A model generated the notes under the pieces. It had not been told where the DNA came from, searched no databases, and worked only from the letters and a program-made list of their open reading frames with translations. A stretch of DNA of 64,000 nt, taken from assembly GCA_027451905.1 (NCBI GenBank), contig DAIDHV010000005.1:57710-121709 (forward strand), given 5' to 3'. This DNA is from Armatimonadota bacterium. Lineage in GTDB: Bacteria; Armatimonadota; Fimbriimonadia; Fimbriimonadales; Fimbriimonadaceae. Positions 1 to 7,516 of the stretch are shown one piece after another; the stretch's first letter is position 1; the number at the start of each line of letters is the position of its first letter. Position numbers and translations under genes: made by a program.

Positions 1-418
1 GTCCCTACCCCGTCCTCCTCTGCTGCGCGGCGCTCCTGCGTCTGCTTACTCTCTACTGGGTACGAAGCTCGCGAGCGAATTCTGACCAGCCTAAAATTCC
101 CCTCCTTTCCACCTTGTTGGAGAGGAGGACTTTGGGGAGGAGAGCATAATTTGAACCTAAATTCCCATTCAAATTCCCTAAACCACCCCGCGCCTCGCTT
201 TCGCGAGGCGCACCCCTCCAGCGGAGGGGAATGGATTTCTGCTCTCCATCCCCGGTCCTTCCTCTCAACGCTCCGCGATGAAAGGAAGGGAACCTAAAAT
301 GCCCCTCCTTTCCACCTTGTTGAAGACCCGAGGCTTGGGCACGCAAGAGAAAAGGAATCGAGGCTGGCTCAAAAGAGCCAGCCCCACAAGCCGAAACCTT
401 CAAAACCAAGTTCCAGAC
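1..418. repeat. Gene-free repeat-rich region with hairpins
   Basis: No convincing gene is visible here; the open frames are low-complexity and lack start signals. A roughly 31-base segment at 90-120 recurs almost exactly at 293-322. Two hairpins lie back to back: arms GCGCCTCG at 190-197 and 204-211, and arms CCCCTCC at 213-219 and 223-229. The second is followed by a GGGGAATGG-like tail and resembles the CCCCTCC/GGGG element inside the repeats near 49.1 kb, so it may belong to a dispersed intergenic repeat family. Function unknown. Confidence 0.5.
355..383 (-). terminator. Probable intrinsic terminator of the NRAMP-like operon
   Basis: A perfect 9-bp hairpin, GGCTGGCTC - loop of 4 - GAGCCAGCC, occupies 362-383. 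Read on the minus strand it is followed by a T-rich stretch (TCGATTCCTTTTCTC). It lies about 35 bases beyond the stop codon of the small membrane protein that ends at 419, where that operon should terminate. The T-tract is not continuous, so efficiency is uncertain. Confidence 0.45.
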
Positions 419-646
419 TTATTTAATGAGGGTGCAGAAGTGGTACCCAAACAAGCCGACCATCAAGGCAAGGTAGACCTTGACCGAAAACAAAATGGCT
501 TTGTGGCTCGTGTTTAACTCCATTCTGCCAATCTCTTTGCCCTTAAGGTTAGGGGATGGGGCGGACTTCTGTTCAGGCTGCTCTGACTGAACGGGAATGG
601 TGGTTATAACTTCGAAACGGTTGGTTGGATTTTTTAAAGCAATCAT
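419..646 (-). CDS. Small single-pass membrane protein, downstream partner of the NRAMP-like transporter
   Basis: This 75-residue protein is not recognised from any family. It has a polar N-terminal half and one hydrophobic segment at about residues 50-70 (AILFSVKVYLALMVGLFGYH), so a single-span membrane protein is likely. The start is supported by a strong ribosome binding site, AAGGAG seven bases before the ATG. Its start lies 24 bases after the transporter's stop codon on the same strand, so the two are probably co-transcribed. By position it may be a small accessory or regulatory subunit of the transporter, but that is inference only. Confidence 0.6.
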   Translation of the reverse strand: MIALKNPTNRFEVITTIPVQSEQPEQKSAPSPNLKGKEIGRMELNTSHKAILFSVKVYLALMVGLFGYHFCTLIK

Positions 647-670
647 TGTTTTTCTCCTTTTTTTGAGCAG

Positions 671-2008
671 TTATGGGCTTGGGAATAAACCCGGAAGCGC
701 GACCTGGGCCGCTAGTAAGATTGATAAGCAAAAGAGCAAAGACACCACGATCCAGTTGATGACATTGTTCCAATTGCGGTTGACAAATTGATCCCCCAGA
801 AGCGATCGGTCGTTGGCCAAAAGCTGAAGGAAAATGATGGAACTTGGCAGCATTAAAGCAGCAAGAACCTGGACGGCAAGAATGATGAATTGCAAGGGGG
901 CATTGGGGATTAGCACAAGCAATGCCGCCATCATCACGCCCGCAACATAAAGCAGGTAGAAAGCCTTTGCCTTCTTAAACGGCTGCTTTAGGCTGTGAGA
1001 CCACCCTCGAACCTCGGCATAAGACCAAGAACTAGAAAGCGATACAGCAGTGGTGCCAAGCACGGCGGCGTTGACAAACATAATCAAAATTGCGTTCTTC
1101 ACAAAAGCTCCATGCAAAGGCAAAAGGCTCGATGCAAGTTGAGCTGGATCAGTAAAATGGCCATGGACTCGGTAAAGGGCATCCCCAACCAGCATCATCG
1201 CTCCCGCTACCAAGACCGTGAAAACAGCCCCGATAAACGTGTCTAAGCGGGCAAATCTTAAATCTCCTTCTCCAAGCCCCTTGTCGCACACGCAGCTTTG
1301 TTGAAAGAAGAGTTGCCAAGGCGCAATTGTTGTTCCGATCGTAGCCACAACAAGAAAAATGAAGGGCAGGGTCAGCCCGCCAGCGGGGGCAGTGGGCGCG
1401 ATTGATCGCACGGCGGCTTGCCCCCAAATGGGGTGAACCAACGATGCCAGCACAAACCAAAGGGCGTCTAGCAGGCATAAAAACACCACAATCCGCTCCC
1501 ATCTCAGGTAGCTGCCGGTGAGCACCAACAGGATCAAACCAATCGCCGCAGTGGGAACAACCACAATCGGCGGAAGCCCAATCTTGGTTGCCACCAAATC
1601 AATCGCCGCAAACTCGGTTGCCAAGGTCAAAAAGTTTGTTATTTGAAGAGCCGCTAACGAAAAAACTCCCCAACCGGTGCCAAACCGCTTGTAGATGAGG
1701 GCCGCAAATCCTTCACCGGTTGCAATGCCAATCCTTGCCACCATCTCTTGCATAAAGTAGGTGATTGGCAATAGCAATACAATCAGCCATAGCAAGTGGG
1801 TGCCATATTGGGCGCCGGCCTGAGTGTAGGTTGATACGGCTCCTGCGTCGTTATCGGCCTCCATCACAATAAGCCCGGGCCCCATAACGATGAGGAAGGC
1901 AAGCAAGCTTCTTTTGAGGGATCCAGCAGAAACCTTTCGACCCATCGCGCTTGGCGTGGGAACGTTAGTGGCTTCTAATTCTTGCTGTTTCAGTTCAATT
2001 TGGGTCAT
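671..2008 (-). CDS. Divergent NRAMP-family (SLC11) divalent metal transporter
   Basis: A 445-residue multi-spanning protein of the NRAMP/MntH superfamily, which moves divalent metal ions across the inner membrane with protons. The first membrane helix carries GPGLIVMEADNDAGAVST and then QAGAQYG, matching the family's helix-1 region. The canonical DPGN metal motif reads DAGA (D54-A57): the aspartate is kept, the asparagine lost. In helix 6 the canonical MPH is APW (A229-W231), so the methionine ligand is also missing. It is therefore unlikely to be an orthodox Mn/Fe transporter; another divalent ion such as Mg is possible. The start at 2008 is chosen over an upstream in-frame codon at 2053 because AAGGAGGAG ends six bases before it. 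It has a long structured leader and a small membrane protein follows. Confidence 0.85.
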   Translation of the reverse strand: MTQIELKQQELEATNVPTPSAMGRKVSAGSLKRSLLAFLIVMGPGLIVMEADNDAGAVSTYTQAGAQYGTHLLWLIVLLLPITYFMQEMVARIGIATGEGFAALIYKRFGTGWGVFSLAALQITNFLTLATEFAAIDLVATKIGLPPIVVVPTAAIGLILLVLTGSYLRWERIVVFLCLLDALWFVLASLVHPIWGQAAVRSIAPTAPAGGLTLPFIFLVVATIGTTIAPWQLFFQQSCVCDKGLGEGDLRFARLDTFIGAVFTVLVAGAMMLVGDALYRVHGHFTDPAQLASSLLPLHGAFVKNAILIMFVNAAVLGTTAVSLSSSWSYAEVRGWSHSLKQPFKKAKAFYLLYVAGVMMAALLVLIPNAPLQFIILAVQVLAALMLPSSIIFLQLLANDRSLLGDQFVNRNWNNVINWIVVSLLFCLSILLAAQVALPGLFPSP

Positions 2009-2037
2009 GGCAATCTCCTCCTTTTCAAGGGGCAGTT

Positions 2038-2140
2038 GTCGAACTCGGCCCATCAGGACCTAGTTCGACACAAACGTCGAGGGGCGCTCGGCACGAACCG
2101 AGCGCCCCTCGAGGAGGAGACGGACCCAAATTTTAGGGTC
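2038..2140 (-). promoter_or_regulatory. Structured 5' leader of the NRAMP-like operon (candidate riboswitch or attenuator)
   Basis: Three hairpins lie in tandem between the predicted promoter and the transporter's ribosome binding site. In transcript order: GACCC/GGGTC at 2140-2123; a perfect 14-bp stem CGAGGGGCGCTCGG with a 6-base loop at 2111-2078; and a two-part stem at 2069-2038 (GTCGAACT/AGTTCGAC enclosing GGTCC-TGAT-GGGCC). The last ends 15 bases before the AAGGAGGAG ribosome binding site. I could not match it to the yybP-ykoY (Mn) or M-box (Mg) consensus. Metal-responsive control is plausible from context but unproven. Confidence 0.5.
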
Positions 2141-2304
2141 TACTCGATCAGTGCCAAGCGCCATCGTTCGAGAATGCTCATCGCTTTCTCAAACGCTTGA
2201 TTTTGGTTTTTAGTTGTACTGTCGCTTTCCATTTGTTTAGGCCACTCCGTCTTAACGGGCAGACCGGCCCAGTCATGCCTCTCAACTTCTTTATCGAGAG
2301 TCAT
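2140..2304 (-). CDS. Possible short leader ORF (54 codons), uncertain
   Basis: A 54-codon frame starts three bases after the predicted -10 box and stops inside the first leader hairpin. It has a polar, charged composition and a possible amphipathic helix at the C-terminus, with no recognised domain. The ATG lies at or just upstream of the expected transcription start, so translation from it is doubtful. It could be a leaderless small protein, a leader peptide or a chance frame. Confidence 0.25.
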   Translation of the reverse strand: MTLDKEVERHDWAGLPVKTEWPKQMESDSTTKNQNQAFEKAMSILERWRLALIE

Positions 2305-2307
2305 ATA

Positions 2308-2337
2308 ATTATAGATGACACCTTTTGTAGCTGTCAA
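2308..2337 (-). promoter_or_regulatory. Sigma-70-type promoter, leftward, for the NRAMP-like operon
   Basis: On the minus strand TTGACA (2337-2332) and TATAAT (2313-2308) are separated by 18 bases, a consensus housekeeping promoter. Transcription should start near 2301, giving a leader of about 290 bases before the transporter. TGACA and TGTCA form an inverted repeat with an 11-base spacer across the -35 region and spacer, a possible operator. Confidence 0.7.
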
Positions 2338-2373
2338 CAGTGTAAACAAGCTATTGGTGGATTAAATTCCCGC

Positions 2374-2413
2374 TTTTTCGCGAAAAATCTGCATTGCACG
2401 TGGTTTTTCGCGA
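2374..2413. promoter_or_regulatory. Paired TTTTTCGCGA boxes, candidate operator upstream of the phytoene synthase gene
   Basis: A perfect 14-bp palindrome TTTTTCGCGAAAAA spans 2374-2387, and the same TTTTTCGCGA core recurs at 2404-2413, exactly 30 bp (about three helical turns) downstream. They lie 90-130 bp before the phytoene/squalene synthase start and 65-100 bp behind the divergent promoter. The geometry fits a dimeric regulator binding on one face of the DNA, but no regulator is known. Confidence 0.35.
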
Positions 2414-2503
2414 GTTTTCTTCATTTGAAACAATTTTGTTGGCCAGTCGGCAAGGGCCATTCTCAAACTAAAGTCTGGTTAACTTTGCAAAGGAGTCTTG
2501 CCG

Positions 2504-3376
2504 ATGCCCTTTGCCTCTGATGATGATTATGGCGCTTGCCGATTGCTTCACCGCAAACACGGCACGACCTACTTTTTGGCCTCGCGGGCTTTCCAAGAGC
2601 CCATCCGCACCTACACCGACGCGGTCTATGGCTTTGTTAGAGAGGTGGATGAGTGGGTTGATAATCCAGGCGGAATGGATGCCAGTCAAATTCAAGCCGC
2701 AATTCAAGATTATCGCGATCAGCTAAGCGCTTCTTTACTTGGTGAATGCCCTAAAACCCCGGTCCTCCGCGCCTTTGTAGACGTCCTTATTGAAACTTCG
2801 ATCCCCATGGACGAACCTCTTTGCTTTCTCGATGCCATGGAAATGGACTTGACCCTCCATCGATACCAAACCTATCAAAATCTTTGCGCTTACATGAGAG
2901 GCTCCGCCGCTTCGGTGGCAATTATGATGTGTTATGTCTCGGGGACCATACCCACTCAAGACATGGCGAGTCATGCCGAAAGCCTTGCCTACGCGATGCA
3001 AATGACAAACTTCTTGCGAGACATCCCCGAGGATGCCGATCGCGGGCGAATCTACCTGCCTATAGAAGATTTGAACCGGTTCCAGGTGGAAGAAGATGAG
3101 ATTCTTCAGGGCCAATTTAGTGATCGGTTTAAGTACTTAGTTGAGTATGAAATGGCAAAAACACGGCAGCTCTATGCGGACGGCGAAGCAGGGATTCCGC
3201 TTTTGCCTAAGAAAACTCAAAAAGCGGTGACGATCGCGAGGATCCTCTATGGGCAAATTTTAGACCAGCTTGCCAATCAAGATTGCAATCCTTACCTTGG
3301 TCGGGCAAGAACCACCAAGGGGCAAAAGCTGGCGGCGATCGTAAAATATGGCGTCTTGGGCAAACGGCTGGCCTGA
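2504..3376 (+). CDS. Squalene/phytoene synthase family protein
   Basis: A 290-residue all-alpha prenyl condensing enzyme. Family members join two C15 or C20 prenyl diphosphates head to head to give squalene, dehydrosqualene or phytoene. The first Asp-rich region is FVREVDEWVDN (about residues 44-54), a variant of the usual RxxDDxxD. The second is very clear: TNFLRDIPEDADRGRIYLP (about residues 164-182). The ATG at 2504 is preferred to a TTG two codons upstream because AGGAG lies eight bases before it. No desaturase or cyclase gene is adjacent, so phytoene versus squalene product cannot be decided; carotenoid synthesis (CrtB) is the likelier reading. Confidence 0.85.
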   Translation: MPFASDDDYGACRLLHRKHGTTYFLASRAFQEPIRTYTDAVYGFVREVDEWVDNPGGMDASQIQAAIQDYRDQLSASLLGECPKTPVLRAFVDVLIETSIPMDEPLCFLDAMEMDLTLHRYQTYQNLCAYMRGSAASVAIMMCYVSGTIPTQDMASHAESLAYAMQMTNFLRDIPEDADRGRIYLPIEDLNRFQVEEDEILQGQFSDRFKYLVEYEMAKTRQLYADGEAGIPLLPKKTQKAVTIARILYGQILDQLANQDCNPYLGRARTTKGQKLAAIVKYGVLGKRLA

Positions 3377-3457
3377 TCCCATGCTTCAGATAACAGTTGA
3401 GGCTTAAATTTGTGATCAGGAACATTCTGTTGGCAAACCGGCGATAGAATATTGAAC

Positions 3458-4102
3458 ATGTTCGGTCCAATCGTAGCTTCTTTGATGCAGCCCAGCAATC
3501 AACTTCACCCAAAACTTAATTCTTCATTCATCCATGTTGAGGTGCAAGATCCCGCGCTCAAGGCATGGGGTGCCGAGGCAAAAGCCCTTTTGGTGAAATG
3601 GTATCCCAAGATCGAGGACTTGCTTGGTGTGCCAGAAAACCCTCATCCTGCGCCGGTTTACTTAGTCATTGACACCCATGGATCAGGGATTGCGGGTACC
3701 GCCAACCGAAGAATTGAAGTGAACGGTGACTATGTTCGGAAGTTTCCAAAAGATATTGGGCTTGTGGTTCATGAGCTCACTCATGTGGTGCAGGCCTATC
3801 GGGGAAGCGGTCCCGGCTGGCTGACGGAAGGTATTGCCGATTGGGTGCGCTGGTTCCACTATGAGCCACTTTCCAAGCGGCCCCATCCCAACCCATCAAA
3901 AGTTGACTATCACCACGGCTACCAAGATGCGGCTTCGTTTCTGTATTGGGCAGCCCACCGATATAACCTTAATCTTGTCAAAATCTTGAATGAATCGATG
4001 ACCCTTGATACGTACACTCCGGAAGTTTGGGTCTATGGCACGGGGCATAGGCTTTCTACGGTTTGGCAAGCCTATCTCGATCACCTCAAGAGCAGTTCCT
4101 AG
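3458..4102 (+). CDS. Basic secretory protein (BSP)-type zinc metallopeptidase
   Basis: A 214-residue protein of the 'peptidase of plants and bacteria' type. The zinc motif HELTH is at residues 105-109 and is followed by GWLTEGIADWVRW, where E124 is the probable third ligand, as in that family. The N-terminus is mildly hydrophobic but not a clear signal peptide. The ATG at 3458 is chosen over an in-frame TTG at 3452. A TAGAAT -10 box at 3445-3450 sits seven bases before the ATG, suggesting a leaderless message. It is followed by an intrinsic terminator. The substrate is unknown. Confidence 0.8.
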   Translation: MFGPIVASLMQPSNQLHPKLNSSFIHVEVQDPALKAWGAEAKALLVKWYPKIEDLLGVPENPHPAPVYLVIDTHGSGIAGTANRRIEVNGDYVRKFPKDIGLVVHELTHVVQAYRGSGPGWLTEGIADWVRWFHYEPLSKRPHPNPSKVDYHHGYQDAASFLYWAAHRYNLNLVKILNESMTLDTYTPEVWVYGTGHRLSTVWQAYLDHLKSSS

Positions 4103-4140
4103 CCTAACTAAGTTTTGATCATAGAATAACCTGTGAATCG

Positions 4141-4177
4141 GCCCCTTTTCTGCAAAGAATTGGGGCTGAATTTTTTT
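4141..4177 (+). terminator. Intrinsic terminator after the BSP peptidase gene
   Basis: A GCCCC (4141-4145)/GGGGC (4162-4166) stem continued by TTTCT/AAGAA around a short loop is followed by TGAA and seven Ts (4171-4177). It lies about 40 bases after the peptidase stop codon. Confidence 0.7.
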
Positions 4178-4264
4178 AGGTCCTCATCGGCGAGGCGGAA
4201 CAATCAACAACTGCCTAAGCTGCAAGACCCTCATGTTCTTTGCGAACGTGGCCGTTCCAGGTGG

Positions 4265-5284
4265 CTACTTTTTCACAAAGCCAGAAAGCTGTTGAAGGCT
4301 TCCCATGAGGGCGAGAAATCCGTCCGGAGTCAACGCCTGAGAACCATCACTCAGGGCTTTTTTGGGCTGAGGGTGCATTTCGATCATGATCCCATCGGCA
4401 CCAACAACCATAGAGGCTAATGCCATAGAAGGCACGTACTTTGCCACTCCCGTCCCATGAGAGGGATCAACAATGACCGGCAAGTGGGTGTGCTCCTTCA
4501 AAACCGGAACCGCCGAAAGATCAAGCGTGTTGCGGGTGTAGGTTCGGTCCAAAGGCACAATTCCTCTTTCGCAAAGCATGACGTTGGGATTGTTTTGGCT
4601 AAGAACGTACTCGGCCGCCAGCAAAAATTCGTCAATCGTTGCAGAAGGTCCTCTTTTTAAGAAAACCGGCTTGCCGCTTTTGCCGGCTTCTATCAGCAAC
4701 GGGAAGTTTTGCATAGACCTTGCCCCGATCTGTAAAATGTCAACATAGCGGGCAACAAGCGGAACCATATCTGGGCTCATGACCTCCGAGATGGTTGCCA
4801 AACTAAACTCTTTGCCCACTTGCTGCAGAATCTTTAATCCTTCTTCGGCAAGACCTTGGAAAGAATAAGGCGACGTTCTTGGCTTAAACGCACCTCCTCG
4901 AAGCACAGTTGCGCCAGACTGCTTCACGATGGCGGCCGACTCGTGCATTTGCTCGTAGCTTTCCACCGAGCATGGACCTGCCATAACAACAAACTCGGCC
5001 CCGATCTTGGTCCCGCAAACCTCAACAACTGTAGCCTCTCGATGCCATTCTCGGCTGGCTAGTTTATAGGGGTGAGAGGTCTGGGTCACCTTGCTGACCC
5101 CCGCCATTGCCCTCACGATTCCTTCGATCGTTTCACGTTGATCGGCACTGAGGCTGGCAGGAATGCCAATTGCCACGCGGTCTTGCCCTGGCATCACCAA
5201 CGGATCAACGCCAACTTCCTTGAGGTAATTTGCTACGGCCTCGATTTCCGGCTGAGGGGCGCCAATTTCCATGACAATAATCAT
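4265..5284 (-). CDS. aroF: 3-deoxy-7-phosphoheptulonate (DAHP) synthase, type I-beta
   Basis: Catalyses condensation of phosphoenolpyruvate and erythrose 4-phosphate, the first step of the shikimate pathway. An N-terminal ferredoxin-like regulatory domain of about 75 residues precedes the KDPG/DAHP barrel, as in the Thermotoga-type enzyme. Visible barrel motifs are AGPCSVES, KPRTSPYSFQG, MQNFPLL, KRG, CERGI and DPSHGTG. The start at 5284 (MIIVMEIGAP) is preferred over an ATG at 5293 because it matches the usual N-terminus and lies seven bases after a CACAAT -10-like box. It is divergent from the dienelactone hydrolase-family gene, with about 55 bases between starts. Confidence 0.93.
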   Translation of the reverse strand: MIIVMEIGAPQPEIEAVANYLKEVGVDPLVMPGQDRVAIGIPASLSADQRETIEGIVRAMAGVSKVTQTSHPYKLASREWHREATVVEVCGTKIGAEFVVMAGPCSVESYEQMHESAAIVKQSGATVLRGGAFKPRTSPYSFQGLAEEGLKILQQVGKEFSLATISEVMSPDMVPLVARYVDILQIGARSMQNFPLLIEAGKSGKPVFLKRGPSATIDEFLLAAEYVLSQNNPNVMLCERGIVPLDRTYTRNTLDLSAVPVLKEHTHLPVIVDPSHGTGVAKYVPSMALASMVVGADGIMIEMHPQPKKALSDGSQALTPDGFLALMGSLQQLSGFVKK

Positions 5285-5338
5285 GCTAATCATTGTGACA
5301 TCGCAACATTTCTGCCAAACCTTAAGTAAATTGAAATC

Positions 5339-6238
5339 ATGAGCTTGATCCTCTCTGCTTTTTTACTGACTTCGATTCGCCCTGCGCAGGCAATCGACCC
5401 TTGGAAAGACGTTCGAAAGGTCATTGCAAGCTATTCGGCAACTTCTGCCGATTGCTGCAGTTCAATGGCAATGTTTGTTTCTGACCCTCGGTTTGAGGCT
5501 GCCCATTTGCCACCGGTCGGTTCCCCTCCTGCCCCTGCCGACGGCAAGATGATCTTTTTTGCCACTCCTTATGGGACTCTTGATGGCAAACATCAGGGTC
5601 AGGGCTTTTACATTCCTCCGGCGGCAGGCAACAAGGACGCGGTCTTAATGTGCCATGAATTTTGGGGTCTGAATGGGCAGATTAAGCAAGCTGCCCAGCA
5701 GCTGCATCAAGACACGGGAGACGCGGTTTTTGTTGTGGACCTGTACGATGGCAAGGTCACGGATGATCCTTCAACCGCCTCTAAGTTCATGGCAGGGGTT
5801 GATCAGCAGCGTTGCGCTTCAATCATCTCCGGTGCACTGAGAGCGCTGGAAAACGGAATTGGTGTTTCCAAAGCCAAAGACATCGGCACGGTCGGTTACT
5901 GCTTCGGGGGTGGTTGGAGCGAAAGAGCCGCGATTCTAGGATCCAGCCATGTTCAGGCTTGTGTGGTTTACTATGGTTACCCAGATATGCGGCAAGCTAG
6001 CCTCAAAAGGTTAAAGGCGCCGGTCATGATGTTTCAGGCGGGGCTTGATCCTTGGATCAATGATTCAGTTGTCGGCAAGTTCAAGGCGGCCATGAAGGAA
6101 GCGGGAAAGAGCTTACAAGTCTTTAAATATCACGCGGTTCATGCCTTTGCCAATCCTAGCAACCCAAAATATGACGCAGAGGCAGCCAAGGATGCCTATT
6201 CTAAAGAACTTGCCTTTTTCAAGGCTCATATGAAGTAG
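5339..6238 (+). CDS. Exported dienelactone hydrolase family protein
   Basis: A 299-residue alpha/beta hydrolase. An N-terminal signal peptide (MSLILSAFLLTSIRPAQA) suggests export. The dienelactone hydrolase triad is visible: nucleophile Cys in VGYCFGGG (about residue 188), Asp in AGLDPWIND (about 240) and His in HAVHAFAN (about 270). CHEFWGLN carries the conserved Glu-containing loop near residue 106. The substrate is unknown. A TAAATT -10 box lies six bases before the ATG, consistent with a leaderless transcript. A perfect terminator follows. Confidence 0.88.
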   Translation: MSLILSAFLLTSIRPAQAIDPWKDVRKVIASYSATSADCCSSMAMFVSDPRFEAAHLPPVGSPPAPADGKMIFFATPYGTLDGKHQGQGFYIPPAAGNKDAVLMCHEFWGLNGQIKQAAQQLHQDTGDAVFVVDLYDGKVTDDPSTASKFMAGVDQQRCASIISGALRALENGIGVSKAKDIGTVGYCFGGGWSERAAILGSSHVQACVVYYGYPDMRQASLKRLKAPVMMFQAGLDPWINDSVVGKFKAAMKEAGKSLQVFKYHAVHAFANPSNPKYDAEAAKDAYSKELAFFKAHMK

Positions 6239-6256
6239 ATTCGTCTGGTTGTGGAC

Positions 6257-6300
6257 AAATCCTATCGCCTTGCCATTTGGCAAGGCGATAGGATTTTTTT
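6257..6300 (+). terminator. Strong intrinsic terminator after the dienelactone hydrolase gene
   Basis: A perfect 18-bp stem (6257-6274 with 6279-6296) with an ATTT loop runs into Ts to position 6300. It also lies just past the end of the converging gene at 6306, so it may insulate both, but only the rightward strand has the T-run. Confidence 0.9.
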
Positions 6301-6305
6301 CAACT

Positions 6306-7442
6306 TCAGCTATGCATCTGCAGGGGACCGTCGCCGTGGACGTACCGATCCAACTCTTGGGCGTCTTGCATGGCCCGATTAAGGTCATGAGAACTGGCGC
6401 CGCCTTCTTGGTTGTTAAAGTATTCCAAACTCGGACCAATTGACCACCCCAGCCGATACCCAATTTCCACAACGATGTGATTGTTCAGGTTGCCGCTTTC
6501 ACCACTGTTGGCCAGCACTTTTGACCGGTCCATAAGGTCGTAATTCAGCATGTAAGGGCTGCCACCAGAATAGACCAAATTCACGGTGATGACGCTTCCA
6601 TCTGGTAAGGTTTTGCTCTCGAAAGCGGTTACCGGAGAGCCATATCGGTAGGTGGCACTCCACCTCATCTTCATTCCGTTTTTATTGTAGTTTCCGCCCC
6701 GCATGGGTAAGCCAGCCGATGATTTGCGGATTTCTTGGGCGCGGGCGTCGTAGTCTCTCAAATTGCCAGCGGGGCCAAAAATTCCGCTAAGGCCCGAATC
6801 CCTAGATTGACTGCCCCCGAAAGGAACGCGGCCAGAATTGGCGGGCCCTCCACGATGGCCAAACAGACCGCCAGTGAACCCGTTGATAAAGCTGCCGATT
6901 GAACTTCGAGTAGAAGCCGGTTCCCATTGTCTCCGATTAAAATCTAGGGCAAGGACTTGAGTGCCACTGGGTCGGAACTGATGATTGTACGATTGATAAA
7001 TGGGGAATTGGCGCTGAAGAGTTGAACCAACCAGCCTAAATTCATCTCTGCCTCGGTATCCCTTGCCAATTGTGCGATCAAGGCCATGGACGCCGATCCG
7101 ATGAAAGTGATTACCATCAAACTGAATCAGTTGAAGGTCCCCTTTTTGCTGACGGTTATTTTGTTGGACCCACAAAATGATCACCGGCTGGCCAGGCTGA
7201 CCTAAATCACTAACCCAAGCCTCCTTCAAAATGCCGTTCCGACCGGTGTGAAAGGTTTGATAATGACCAAAGGAGTCCCTGACGTTAATGACAACGCTTC
7301 CGTGGGTTGCCGACTCTCGGTTGGGAACAGTGACGTTGATTTGATCTCCGTCGGCCTGAAAGTTTCGGTTGTAATTTCCTCCGTAGGCTAATGCAGCTCC
7401 GCCGCAAAGCGCTAAAAGAGAAGAGGTCAATATTTTTTTCAT
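6306..7442 (-). CDS. Exported protein of unknown function
   Basis: A 378-residue protein with a clear signal peptide (MKKILTSSLLALCGGAALA). Residues 30-130 look beta-rich and faintly recall secreted lysozyme-inhibitor-like domains, but no motif is decisive. Residues 180-250 are Gly/Ser/Arg-rich and low in complexity, and the C-terminal 120 residues form a second folded part (around GNYNKNGMKMRWSATYRYG). No catalytic motif is visible. A hairpin with arms AGGTTTCGG/CCGAAACCT (7473-7497) lies in its presumed leader. The phosphoesterase gene lies upstream on the same strand, 74 bases away. Confidence 0.7.
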   Translation of the reverse strand: MKKILTSSLLALCGGAALAYGGNYNRNFQADGDQINVTVPNRESATHGSVVINVRDSFGHYQTFHTGRNGILKEAWVSDLGQPGQPVIILWVQQNNRQQKGDLQLIQFDGNHFHRIGVHGLDRTIGKGYRGRDEFRLVGSTLQRQFPIYQSYNHQFRPSGTQVLALDFNRRQWEPASTRSSIGSFINGFTGGLFGHRGGPANSGRVPFGGSQSRDSGLSGIFGPAGNLRDYDARAQEIRKSSAGLPMRGGNYNKNGMKMRWSATYRYGSPVTAFESKTLPDGSVITVNLVYSGGSPYMLNYDLMDRSKVLANSGESGNLNNHIVVEIGYRLGWSIGPSLEYFNNQEGGASSHDLNRAMQDAQELDRYVHGDGPLQMHS

Positions 7443-7516
7443 TTACGGCTTTAGACAGATGCCAGGCCGCCCAGGTTTCGGTTTTGGGCCGAAACCTAGG
7501 ATCTAGGGCCCATTTT

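Noticed and set aside
53-517. Overlapping open frames of 79-118 codons on both strands
   Set aside because: They run through the repeats and hairpins, lack ribosome binding or -10 signals, and have low-complexity products.
1149-1502. 117-codon frame on the minus strand within the NRAMP-like gene
   Set aside because: Shadow of the transporter in another frame of the same strand, without a start signal.
2009-2160. Known Mn (yybP-ykoY) or Mg (M-box) riboswitch upstream of the transporter
   Set aside because: The conserved sequence elements of these classes were not found by eye, so only an unclassified structured leader is claimed.
4133-4420. 95-codon rightward frame after the BSP peptidase
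   Set aside because: It begins in the terminator and runs antisense into aroF; no start signal.
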